From: Branchiostoma floridae
Lineage: Eukaryota; Chordata; Leptocardii; Amphioxiformes; Branchiostomatidae
Length of the DNA: 64,000 nt
Direction: 5' to 3'
Assembly (NCBI RefSeq): GCF_000003815.2
Contig: NC_049982.1
Location: 830,604 to 894,603 of the forward strand
The position numbers were made by a program, and so were the translations under genes. The number at the start of each line of letters is the position of its first letter. The stretch's first letter is position 1. The notes under the pieces were generated by a model. That model worked only from the letters and a program-made list of their open reading frames with translations. It did no database searches and was not told the origin of the DNA. Below, piece by piece: positions 50,011-62,027 of the stretch.

Positions 50011-50587
50011 AGAGTCCCCATCTTTTTTTTTACTTCTTTACTATATGAACTTGCATGTCACTATACACTGGTGAACTGGTAAGAAACGTCAGCTGACCTA
50101 GCTCTGTGGGAATGCCAACTGGCCCGGCGCGCCCCAGCCACCCAGGTCAACAGGTCTCTGCTGCCAACAGGAGAGCTTGCCAGTCACGTCAGCATTTTTG
50201 GAGGCTTCCTGGTAGCTAGCCGGCAGTGCTTACAAGGTCAAGGAAACTTCCTCGTTTTGTCAGGTTTTGCTTGCTATAGCAATTGTCGTCCAGTCTGGAC
50301 GAGATGCAGAAAAATAGTGACTGATGACTTGCCAGTACCGTCAGCACTTTTGATTTTGGACGTTTCCTGGTAGCTAGCCGGCAGTGTGTTACAAGGTCAT
50401 GGAAACTTCCTCGTGTTGACAAACTTTGCTTGCCATCGCATATTCCTTCCAGTCCGAACGAGATGCAATGCCTTGTGAAAACCAAGAAAACGCTTCGGGA
50501 ACTTCTAGAGAACAGTTCAACCTGGTATCGGAATTCTTGGCTCTTCCCTTGTCCACACTGGAATATTCACGGGTCGCGTGCACGCGT

Positions 50588-50757
50588 GGCCTGGTGCGTG
50601 GCGTAACTGGTAGAGCGTTCGGCTCGGAATCTAGAGGTCCCGAGTTCGATCCCGTCGTGCTCCCGACGTTGTGTCCCTGGGAAAGGCACTCAACACGACC
50701 TTCCTCACTTCACCCAGGTGTAAAAATGGGTACCTGACTTCGGTCGGGGAGGTAAAA
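50588..50757 (+). mobile_element. tRNA-derived SINE
   Basis: Gtggcgtaactggtagagcg is a polymerase III box A and gagttcgatcccg a box B about 50 nt later. The continuation (ctgggaaaggcactcaacac, acccaggtgtaaaaatgggt) is SINE body. It is not a folded tRNA gene. Confidence 0.75.
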
Positions 50758-51144
50758 GAAAAAACTACATTTACCTTCTGTCAGTACTGTGTATGTGGCA
50801 CTGCTAAAAAAAGTTACTAACATAAATGCAGAAAATCGAGAATCAGCGCTCCCTAAAAAAAAACAAAGCCGCTCCCGAAATCTGCGAAGGAGGCTACAAA
50901 CATCTGAGGTTTACTCAAGTTCATGTTTACCGGTACCACGGGGAATCCTTTCTTTCCAGATTTGATCAGTAAAAGAGCGCATAATTGGCACTACCTACTG
51001 CCGTGGATCTGGCCTTGAGTTATTCTGCCAAGACCACTTTAGTTTGTCACGATGTGCCAAGAACAGCACATAGTGCGTTTTTCACTGCAAGTTTCCACGG
51101 GATTCCTCTCCCCACGTTGCCAGGTTTCGAAACTTTTGCACGTG

Positions 51145-51501
51145 TAAAGCCCCGTTTACAATTCATGCGGACGCCGGCCGAATTTGTAGATCGGTCAGAG
51201 CTCGCCGAAAATCAACATCGCCCGAGCATCGGCTTTACTTCTTATCAAATAATCTGCACCGTCACAAATTGGACGGGGCTCGGTGTTTCCCTCCGGGAAA
51301 TTCAAGTCATTGTCTTTCCTGCTTTTTTGGTGCACAACTGGCATCACACGGAGGTTTAAATCCCAACGGACGAGCTGTTAAAAGTCGCCCGAAGCCCGCG
51401 TAATCGCCCAAATGCCGGTCATACTCCGGCCGAAAATGCCCAATTGGAGCTCGCTGACAAGTCGGCCGAGCTGAATTATTGATTTGTAAACGGGGCTTTA
51501 A
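51145..51501. mobile_element. MITE with TAAAGCCCCGTTTACAA ends
   Basis: Taaagccccgtttacaa and ttgtaaacggggcttta are inverted ends; TAA/TTA at the edges suggests a 3-bp target duplication. Confidence 0.8.
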
Positions 51502-51710
51502 GCACAGAACGTGCACGTTTCTGTATCTGTGGCGCTAAAACATTATTGAAATGTCAACGATTGTCTCTTATAGTCTTACTGGGGAAAACATAAGACAAAC
51601 CAAGCCTGGGAAAGAATTGTCTGGATGTTTTAATAGTCCCGTGGTTTAGCAGCATTTATTTCGTATTACTCTTTTTTCGCCCTTTCTTTCTAATTCGCTC
51701 TTTTTCTTTC

Positions 51711-51942
51711 TAATACCCCTGTCACATTATCCACGATCTTCGGGCGTATCGCTGGAAGGTCGGCCGATTTAAAGATGGACAGAGGGTTGTGCGTATTTTT
51801 CACATGAAAACCGCCCCTGTCACATATATAAGTCATACTTTGCGCCTTGTTGTGGAATAAAGTTATTACTATAGGCGAGACTCGGGCGATTGCCGCAGAC
51901 TCGTCGTCCGACCGATTTTCGCGAAATGTGACAGGGGTATTA
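51711..51942. mobile_element. MITE with TAATACCCCTGTCACATT ends
   Basis: Taatacccctgtcacatt and aatgtgacaggggtatta are perfect inverted ends; internal halves are also inverted (cttcgggcgtatcgc / gcgattgccgcag). Confidence 0.85.
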
Positions 51943-52246
51943 AGGACCAAATGTTCAACTTCATTATGACGACTAATAATTACAACGCACTTGAAAAGAT
52001 CTGTAAATTTGTTCACACAAGTTTCAAAAGGAGAGAAGAGACTATGTAGATTTTAGATGATATAAGATGTAACCTGTTTCACGTATACTTAAGTTATCCA
52101 ACCCAATGCATTTGGCCCATGTTGGGCAGGAGTATGCAATGAAGATCATTGTCATTGTCATTGTCATTAACGGTACGTTTAGTTCCGTGAACAGTTTCAT
52201 CAGGTTGGTACGTCACTGAATAAAGAGACTCTTTTTTACACAACCA

Positions 52247-52352
52247 ATGCTTTATTCTCACCGACGTTTCGGTGACCGTCTGTCACCTTCTTCTGAACCA
52301 GTAAGAATTGCCCTGAAGAAGGTCACAGACAGTCACCGAAACGTCGGTGAGA
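52247..52352. repeat. Inverted repeat abutting an assembly gap
   Basis: Tctcaccgacgtttcggtga and its complement tcaccgaaacgtcggtgaga flank a 50-bp centre; the right arm ends at the gap. It is preceded by tgaataaagagactctttt, also seen at 62380-62400. Confidence 0.85.
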
Positions 52353-52452
52353 NNNNNNNNNNNNNNNNNNNNNNNNNNNNNNNNNNNNNNNNNNNNNNNN
52401 NNNNNNNNNNNNNNNNNNNNNNNNNNNNNNNNNNNNNNNNNNNNNNNNNNNN
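52353..52452. other. Assembly gap (100 N)
   Basis: Exactly 100 N, adjacent to an inverted repeat. Confidence 0.99.
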
Positions 52453-52618
52453 ACGTCCGTCGACTTGGAGTCCCTAAATACCCTGCATTCACGGATATCA
52501 GTTACCCCTCTGATAAAGGTGAAGTATTGTTACCAACATTGAAACTGTTCTCAATGGAAATTCTTATTTATACCGATGCGGGGATTCTTATACAAAATCG
52601 GTCTAAGTCTTCATATAA

Positions 52619-52831
52619 TACTGTAAATGCAGAAATGTTCGCGGTGGATTAATGTTCGCGGTTTTCGCGGTGACCACTTCACCGCGAATTTAAAACCACC
52701 GCGAACATTTTTCTATTATGATATTAGATTGCAGTCTATGGTGTTACCGCGAACTTAAATCCACCGCGAAAAGTCATTTTTCCTGCTGCCGCGAAATTAA
52801 ATCCCCGCGAACTTAAATACATTTACAGTAT
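52619..52831. mobile_element. MITE with ATACTGTAAATGC/ATTTACAGTAT ends
   Basis: Gttcgcggtttt and accaccgcgaac words are repeated in both orientations. Related pieces lie at 56566-56755, about 27600-27740 and about 32465-32510. Confidence 0.8.
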
Positions 52832-53495
52832 GCCTACATTAGTCCCTGAACATTTGGTGGTTATATGACGAGTCGTTTAGGAATTACAGGCGTTAGAAGG
52901 GGAGGGCCTCAAAAGTCACACACCCAAACCCCCACCCCCGTCTACCCCCACCCCCGTCTAGGGTTGACCTTAAAAGTCCGGTCAGAGTTTTTTTTTTTTA
53001 CAACATCATCTTTATTTCACTCACAAACATTTTAAAAAAGGACACGTTTAAAAACACGAATATATACAAGATGAAGGCTAAAAATACACCTCGGACAACC
53101 CCTTAGTCAGATACACAAAGATCTGCAGGGCGCAAGGTTAAAAAAAGTGGTACTATGCTTCGGCCTTTCAACATTTCAATTGTTTACGTCGCTTCTTAAT
53201 ATTGCACAGATGCCATCATAAACTATAATATTATGATATCATCGGCTGGAAAACAGCCCGGACGGCGACTCCCATACAGGGTTGTTCCTTGCACAGTATA
53301 TTGTGTACGATGTGCAGAGGGCACAGTGTCCTAACCGGCGCTTTAACTCTCTCACCTCACTGTCTTTCTTACGTACAGGGCATAAGGATTGCAGCTTTTT
53401 GACATTGTCACTGTTCACCCATCCCCTGCTACCAACCTCTATCGTAACTAAGGTTAAACCTAAGAAAATACCACGGTAAGAAGGATGTTACTCAC

Positions 53496-53544
53496 AACTC
53501 CGGCGTTTCCCACCATCACGATAGAGGCCAGGTACGCTAGATTT
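53496..53544 (-). CDS. MFS transporter exon i
   Basis: Acceptor cgtatttcag, donor GGAGTT|GTGAGT; phase 2 to 0 fits exon h. It encodes NLAYLASIVMVGNAGV, a short membrane segment. Confidence 0.6.
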
Positions 53545-56500
53545 CTGAAATACGTAGTATATCTTTATCTGTACATAAATAGTTTCATCAGGTTGGTTAC
53601 TCATACATTAAAGTTCTTCAAACACAACCAAAGTCTGTAGTATTCACTTCCAAAGTTTCGATGTCAGTCAGACACCATTTTCAGGGTTAGAATGGCTGGA
53701 TCTGCTTTTCGCTGCTACTTATAGCCGATGTAGGTGGCGCTGCAGCAGCGAGAATGCCGTCTCAAACGTGACTCAGTTTGTATCTATCCCCCTTCCGTTT
53801 CAATAGCCTTTGGGCCACAGAAATTTTGTGCAATCACTTCAGCAGGGGGCTAGTCCGCTGTTTATGGCGTATTTTCAACTACCATATTCTTTTCCCAAAT
53901 GCTGAGTGCTAAGCAGAGAAAGTCTTTGGTAAGAGTCTACCGGGGATCGACCTACCGAATACAAGGCGAACACTCTATACCCACTCGGCCATTGCATCGG
54001 TAGCCCGGCTAAAGAAAATTTTGGTGGAAATTGCTAAGGCATAAATTCTACACTACAGTATAGGGCTGGGTACCGGTACACAAAATTCGGGTCCAGGTCC
54101 GGTTCAGGTCCAGAGGATCAGGTCCAGGTCCGGACCTGAACCTGACTCATTATTTGAAAACTTGTGACTGAACCATACTCAAAAGAATGGTCCATTTCGC
54201 TACAAAGAAATCTGGTTTGTGGAGTATTCGATTCCCACGGGCTTTTTGAAATCCTACATGGCTAACCGCCTCACTCTGTAGGAGTGACTGTATAACTTGG
54301 TAGAAATTACTATAGACTCTACTCTACTTCTTTCTTGTTATTTTCTTCGGCCGGTAAGCCCCCAAACGTGTGAATGACTGATCATATAATCTATTCATTT
54401 TCCAATAGGTCCAACATCCGGTCCACCAAATTTTTTCAGGTCCGGTTTTTCCGGACCGATCCAATAAGAAAAACCGGCTTTGTACCGGTACACCAGCCCT
54501 TCTACAGTAGCAGCGATGATGAGTAGCGTACTTTCCCTGTTCCATCACCACCAAGACAGACAGCAGCGGTCCCCAAACCCTGGCGGGAACTTCTGATGCC
54601 GGGTGTTGGGAGGTCCTCCTCCTGTGCCCGGCTAGCCGGCACTGGCCGGTAACTGGACTCGCGACCGTCGTGTTCAGTTCTGTCGTCGCTGCTGCGTCGT
54701 ACAGGGGCGAGGCTGAGCTACTCCGTACAGTTGGACTTTCTGTCACTGGTGGTGATACCGACAAGTACGCAGAATCAGCCGTGAAGTTCAGAGTAAAATC
54801 GGTAGAGTTCGCTGTTTGGTTTGCGACTTGATGACTCGTAATGGCCCCCGTGATGTCGACCATGGAAGGGAGCAGGACGATCCCCACCGCGTACATCGCT
54901 ACTCCCAACATGTACACCGTCTTGTAGGTGAACTTGGACGCCAGGAATGGGTTTACAGTCGCCTTAAGGGGAGAGGACCAATGAAGAAATCAATGAGTTA
55001 TCTTGGATCAAAGTTGTAAAATGTAATTTCCAGCAGCAAAATATGGACTTTGCGACAGAAAAAAGGCACAAACAAACAAACAAACAAACAAACAAACAAA
55101 CAAACCAGAATGTCTTCTACCAACTCAGATTTCAAGTTAATCAATCAATCTTAATGTAACCGTTTGCCATTAAAATTCTAAAATGGCATGTCTTGCTTGC
55201 AATATGCAGAATTTGATTTCGCATCGTAAGAAAGTAGAAGGAAGTACCAGTGAGACGGTCCCGTAGATGTGTATCGTGGTCAGGACGATGGAAATCTCTG
55301 CAGCATCAAAGTTGTAGCCGCCATGTTGGGAGTCGGACACCAGGAGAAGGGGTAGCAACTGCAGGTTTGAATTAGTAAAATGTTTTCGTGTAAAGTTTTA
55401 TCTTCACTCTTAATACATTACAGAGACGTAAAATATAAGCACCGAATTGTTCCGCACACAAAAGAACCATAGTACATGTTGTAGTGAAACTTTAGTATGT
55501 GCATGTAGGCTTTATATAGTGAACGCAATGAGAAAACACTATCATATTTTTGTAGTCGAAAAGTAGTCATGAAGCTGAACCTGTAAATGTCACAATGTAT
55601 GTAAATGTTGCCACTTTTCAATAAAGCTTAAAAAAATAATAAACACCTAATCGTCTATTCCAACGCCATCGTTCAAGTACGCGGTATATTTGTTGTGGTT
55701 TAGACTAAATCAATTGTAGTTTATGGATGACATCCTTAGCAGACTGTAAAAACAAAGAGAGATAGGGAAAACACGATGGGTACCAAAAAAAAACAAGATA
55801 GCCACATAAAAAAAAATAGACACCATGAAAGTTGTAACAAGAATAAAGGGACAAAACATGGTACCCTAACCAGGAATGCATTCATTCCTGTATTCAAGGC
55901 GTGTATTGGTGAACTAAAAGTGACACTAGTGTGTTAGACTGGTGTCACTAAGTCGTACAAAGTTCCACTCATGGCTTCCATATTGGAGCAACTTTCTGTT
56001 ATCCAACTAGTGTCACTTCTACAACTACAGTCATGGCTACCACACTAGTGTCACTTCTACAGGTAAAATCATTAGGTTTAAACACAGCAAATTTGCTCAT
56101 TTTGGTAATTTTTCGTCATGTTGACAATTTCCAAAGAAGAAAATATTTCTTTTTTTTTCTGAACTCAGGCCAAATTTCATGAGCGCGTGGATGCCGTAAA
56201 ATTTACTTGCTGTGGCCTTCCTGCCCGGCCACAACTAATCTCTGGAACTCACTGTCTCAGCACATAGTGACACTTATAGGACATAGGACGAACAGAACTT
56301 TAAGACCAGCATAAACAACCACTTCAGCGACCTACAACCTGCTAAAGCTGAAGATTGGAGTTAGTCTGCATAGATTTAAAAAAACAAAAAACAAAAAAAA
56401 AACTTGAAATTTGACTGCCTCTGACCTGATCGCTGCAGATGGTTACCAGCGCGAAGAGTGCGTACAGCGCACACGGAAGCAGCACCAGTCTGTCCTTCAG

Positions 56501-59500
56501 CAGTCTACTGGTAGACTCATGCTGTCCTGTTGGGAAAAATTAAAACAGTTTTACCTTTTTTCACATACATTTAAGTTCGCGGCGATTTAATTTCGCGGTA
56601 GCGGGATCAGGGCTTCGGTGGTTTTAAGTTCACATTAGCACCATGCACTGTAGACTCTTACTGCCTTGAAAAAATGTTCGCGGTAGTTTTAAGTTCACAG
56701 TGAATTGGCAACGCGAAAACCGCGAATGTAAAACCACCGCGAACATTTACAGTATTAGTGCAGTCGGCGGTGTAAATTTCGCTCGGATATGGCATCGGCC
56801 GTTTAAAAGGCAACGACCGTTCCGCGAAATGGCAACGATCATTATTCAAGGCAACGACCGTTTACGAGACAGAAAATTGCATAGGTAGGGCTTTTTATAT
56901 CCCCGCTACGACAAAATCGACTGACGTCATATTAACAAAAGTACAATGCAAATTTGAAAGTTTATTTTTACTAAATGATCACCACGTAATAAGACCTGAA
57001 TGCCATTTCAAGGTGTGACCCGAAGGCCACTCAAGGTTACGAGTTACATTGTAACTATAACAGCATCTCTTCGCCCTAGGTCATAATTGAGACCAGCTCA
57101 ATTGCTCGCTTAGAGTGAGTACTAACTGACCCAATAGGCGAAGCAGGGGTTACGAAGGCTGCTCGGGAAAACCCCCTACCCTGTTTAAGCCGGATAGTTT
57201 GATCCAATCACACCGGTAGGTGAGGTATGCAATATGTTTCAATTTACCTCCTTATGGTTATAATGATGGAGAGATTCAGCGCAGGCAAGATGTGTAGGCC
57301 AGATAGAAGACAAAACAGTTTTTCATTTCATTCAATTTATTTCATCTATGTCTTGGTTTGGCTGTTCAGAACGCACAGCCAGGGCTGCCCAACTAGCCTA
57401 GGGCTATTACAAAGGGCTAGCCCTGCTGACAAAAACAAAGACAATACATATATTGGACAGGATACTTATCAATAACAATATTCTTCAGCCATCACTCATT
57501 CTACTTATGTTTTCAACTTTTCATTCATATTATGTTAATGTAACCGGATGAATTATGATGATGATTATGTTAATATAACATCTTGATTTACTCATATCGT
57601 AAAATGATATTATGTATTGGTTATTCCTAAGTTGCTATGATTTGTAATGTAACGTTAGTTCACCTTTATTCGCCTTAAACCTATATCCGTTGTGTTGCTA
57701 AACAGGGTATCCAGGGATATCAAGTCGATGGATGGTTGTTTAAAATTGTACTATTTCCAAGATATTGCAGTTTGAAACCACCGTCCGTCGACTTGATATC
57801 CCTAAATACATTGTTCTTAAAAAGAACGGATAAAGGTTACCCTACGGATAAAGGTGAACTAAGGTTAATGTTACTTTTTATTTTATTTGATATTTATGTA
57901 CATGTACACGTATGTCTAGGGTTCCCCACAGGGTACATTGAAAAGTGCCAAGATAAGAGGATATGTCACACCTGGTAAAATAAGATAAACAAACAACATT
58001 ATGTTACTCACGATGTGGCTTTACCTTCTCTTCTTCTGCTACCTCATGATCGGACATTTCGGTCAGACTGATATAGTCATCTCTGGGCTTCGAATTCTTG
58101 TCCAGAGATTCTCCCAGGAAAATGCAGCCAACTGTTGCGAAAGGTTTTGTACAAGTCAAAATCACGTATATGTGTGGGCGTACTTGGTTTAACAAACAGG
58201 GCAATGCAATGGAATTAAACGCTGTGATTTAGTCAACAGCATAGCAAAACTGTGCTTTGAGACAGTCGGGTGCCAAGTACAGCTGATCCTAGACTCTTCA
58301 CGAGCTAAAGGAAATATGTTGGTTACTGTGTACAGGACAGTTCGCCGCACTACTTGCAAAACATGTTTAGGTGGATGTCACCACCAGTGCTGCACAAATG
58401 CACACGGACTGGTGTGAAGCAGCCCATGGAATGGGTTCCGCACATGTTGACAGTACCATGTTCAGTATATGATAGTCCTTCAAGGGAAGTCTACAGTTCC
58501 AGGGCTAGATGGTATGGAATGAACTATCTGCCTAATCTCCAAGCAGATTCCTCCGGTGGCATTAAAACACTGTAACATAAGCTGGGGAAGGAATTAGCCG
58601 GCAAAGGAGGATAATTTGCCACCGCGGAATCTGCTGCAGGACGGAACTGGTCAAAGGCAGCGGGAGGGGCGATCTTTTCAGAAACGTGTTTCTGCTCCTC
58701 CTAGTGCCCACTTACCTCCAACGTGAAAATTGGCTAAATTTGGCCGGAATTATCGTTTTACAACCCTCGTTTTACAGGCCCGTAGCGTCTACAAACGTGG
58801 CGAGGGTTAATTTTCATCCTGTGGCGACAAAGTCGTTCTCCCACTTGCGTTACTGTTGGTAACCCCCCGTAGGCTTGCCTATGAAGATATTCAGCTACCT
58901 NNNNNNNNNNNNNNNNNNNNNNNNNNNNNNNNNNNNNNNNNNNNNNNNNNNNNNNNNNNNNNNNNNNNNNNNNNNNNNNNNNNNNNNNNNNNNNNNNNNN
59001 TGGCAGCAGAGACAGCAGACAGCGATAACAGCGTTTAAGAACGGACTGATGTAGTACTGTCAGTAGGACCTATTTGCTACCTTTTATCTATTATGTTAAT
59101 GTGTATATGTCCTAGTTAATTATAAGATTTTGATTTATGTGTATGTGTCCAGGGACACAGGAAAAACAGGCTGCAGTCTTAGTGTAAAATTATTTTAAAA
59201 ATGGATAAAATAGACAATCAAAATGTCTCTGCCGATCAAATACAACAGAGGGGCGTCACCTATCAGAAGGGCTAACTGCAGACAGGCCACCACGGCGCAG
59301 GGCAGTAGGTACGGGAACTGCTTGAAGACCGGTCTGTCAAACATCGGGAATCTTGTGGCTGGACAGGCCAGAAATCCACCCAGTACCGGACCCTAGGTAT
59401 GCGTAACGATATTCATTATCATGCTCAACTCATATGTCCGCCTACGTAGGCCATTTTATCTATAATTTATTCCAAATGCGAGACCAGATCACTAATGCAT

Positions 59501-61152
59501 GACTGTGCTGTTATCGATAATTCTTAATTTGTTGTTCTGTATGTAGCCTAGTAGTACCATTGTCTATATATCTAGTAGCTGTTATTGTTTGCCATACATT
59601 GTACCTTGTGCGAGTGTTGAGCAATAATTTCATTCATTAGACGGCTATTAAAGACTGCATCTATTTTCCCAGTTAGAAAAGACAAAAAACTGAGACGTAT
59701 CGACAACACATTTGGTTCTTAGCATGGTAGTTCATCTGTGTTGGTAATTGACATTATTGATAAACTAAACTTTAAATAACTAAATGCCAGATAACCCGTG
59801 TCGCCCCCCGTCTCTGTTATCTGACATTTACGACCCTCTGCTGCGGTCACGTGTCTCTGACGTCACGCTCCAGATGCCAGTAGACGGGTCTATTCCGTGA
59901 ACAAAGCTGACGGAGTCGACCCAAAATTTGGGGTAGGTACAAATCAATTTTGGTGTTGGTTATCTTAAGTTTAGTTTAGCCATAATACATTTCGATCTTT
60001 ACAAGGGCTTCTCTGATGTGTCGCTGAGTTCGGAGATGTACTCACCACAAAGTGGGCCACGGAGGAGGGCGTGCCGATGATGGAAAAGGCAAGTGAATGG
60101 AACTTGGGAGGACAAATCTGCAGGTATGAACACACAGATGAGGAGTTGATGTTGACATAAGGCCACAGCAAGTAAATTTTATGGATGACATCCGCGCGCT
60201 CATTAATTTTCGCCTGATTTCAGAAAAAAACAAACTTCTTTTCTTCTTTGGAGATGGTCAAGATGACGAGAAAGTACAAAACTGGGAAAGTATGTTGTGT
60301 TTTAGCCTAATGATTGTACTTGTAGAAGTCACACTAGCGAGGTAGCCAATACTGTAGTTATAGAAGTGAAACCAGCTGAATAGCTGTAAAAGTGGCACCA
60401 CTATGGAAGTCATGAGTGTAGTTGGCAACTTGGTGAGTAATACCAGTCTACCACTCTAGTGTCACTTTAACAACACTAGTTCACTTCTTGAATACAGGAA
60501 TGAATGATTTGTTGTCAGTGCTACCATGTTTTGTCACTTAAACTCTTGTTACGACGTTTATGGTGTCTATTTTGAAAATTTAGCCATCTTGTTTTTTTAC
60601 CCATCTTGTTTTTTTTCGCCCTATCTCAATATTTTTGCAGTCTGCAGAGGATGTCATCCATAAAATTTACTTGCTGTGGCCTAAGTGTATGTTATCCGAT
60701 ATATCTTTGTTTTGATCTACGGCATGTATCTGCATTGTACGATTCACAGCATGGTTGAAAACTTTTTATGTATTTTTGGAAACGGACGAAAATTGATGCG
60801 CGCGCGGATGTCATCCATATAATCAAATCAACATGGCCTAAGGACGTAAAACCAGATTCACCTCGTACAGGTACGTCTTGGCCACGCCCAGTTTTCCGTT
60901 CAAAAGCCCCTCGAAGAACTGCACACCGACGGTCCACAAGAAGGAGAAGCTGGGAGGGAAAAGAGAGAGAGAGAGAACTGGTTTATTTATTAAACACACA
61001 CAAAGTCATATACAAGATCGTAGTCCTAAGACTAAATTGCAATTGCCTCGTACTAAGTACAAAAGAGATTATAATGGAAGGCCCTGCCTATGTACGTTAA
61101 TCAAATTATAATAATCACAATTAACACTCAGCTGTACAATTTAAAAGTGTGG

Positions 61153-61197
<45 letters not shown>

Positions 61198-61982
61198 CAT
61201 CAGTAATAAAATCTCATTTCAATCTAAAACAGAACAATTGCGGAAGATTAAAAAGTGACATCTAAAGTCTAACATGAATTTAAAAGGTCGACACAGTATG
61301 GTAGGGTAGTGTTCCTAAAACGAGCCGTTCTACACTTAAACTGAGTGAAGTTGTCAGCATATCTGAGGTCCCTAAAAAAAGCCGATCGGTCAGAACGTGA
61401 TAGAACGAAAACCCATCTGCGTTGCTACGATACGTATATGTACCTGAACAGAGACGGTGGGTGCCATAGACTTCCTGCAACGTATGATCCACTGCTCACT
61501 GAGTCACGTGTTCTATCTGCATAACGTGACGTCACGACAGCAGTGAATTGTTAATTCCTTGACAAAGACTGGTGCTGTTTAGTCGAAAATTTGGGTGAGT
61601 CCAATTCGTGTTGGAAATTACAGTTTAACTAGTTCAAGAATATATACCCCACTTGTTCATTTTTGTTGCGCTTTTCAACAGGACAGTGCGAGGTTGAGGA
61701 CGCGCCTTAAAGTTCACAGAGAGTTCAAGTAGACAATCGAATCTGTATACACTGGTGTCTATTTATATAAACGTTAATATGTTAATACTTTTAAACTAGT
61801 TTTTGCACTTTTATTCCATGACCTCATTGTACTTTTCGTCAATGTTTTGTTATTTTGTACACTTGACTGTTGTAATATTGATCATAATTCAGTGCCATGA
61901 ATGTCACTGCGAGGATTCAATAAAGTCATCTATCTGTCTAGCTATACGACTATTCATAGCTCATAGCTCTCTACGAATAATG

Positions 61983-62027
<45 letters not shown>

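Larger units (their letters stand above)
48280..50475. repeat. Family of ~150-bp repeats upstream of big defensin A
   Basis: Copies at about 48300-48417 continued at 49513-49590, at 50155-50310 and at 50330-50470 share gtagctagccggcagtg, acaaggtca, ggaaacttcctcg, ttttgcttgc and gagatgcag. The first copy is split by an inserted element. Confidence 0.75.

Noticed and set aside
50588-50660. Functional tRNA gene
   Set aside because: Boxes A and B are present, but stems do not pair into a cloverleaf and the sequence continues into a SINE body.
52150-52240. Hammerhead ribozyme in the retroelement-like repeat (minus strand contains CTGATGA and a later GAA)
   Set aside because: I could not draw stems I-III with the required GAAA and cleavage-site geometry.
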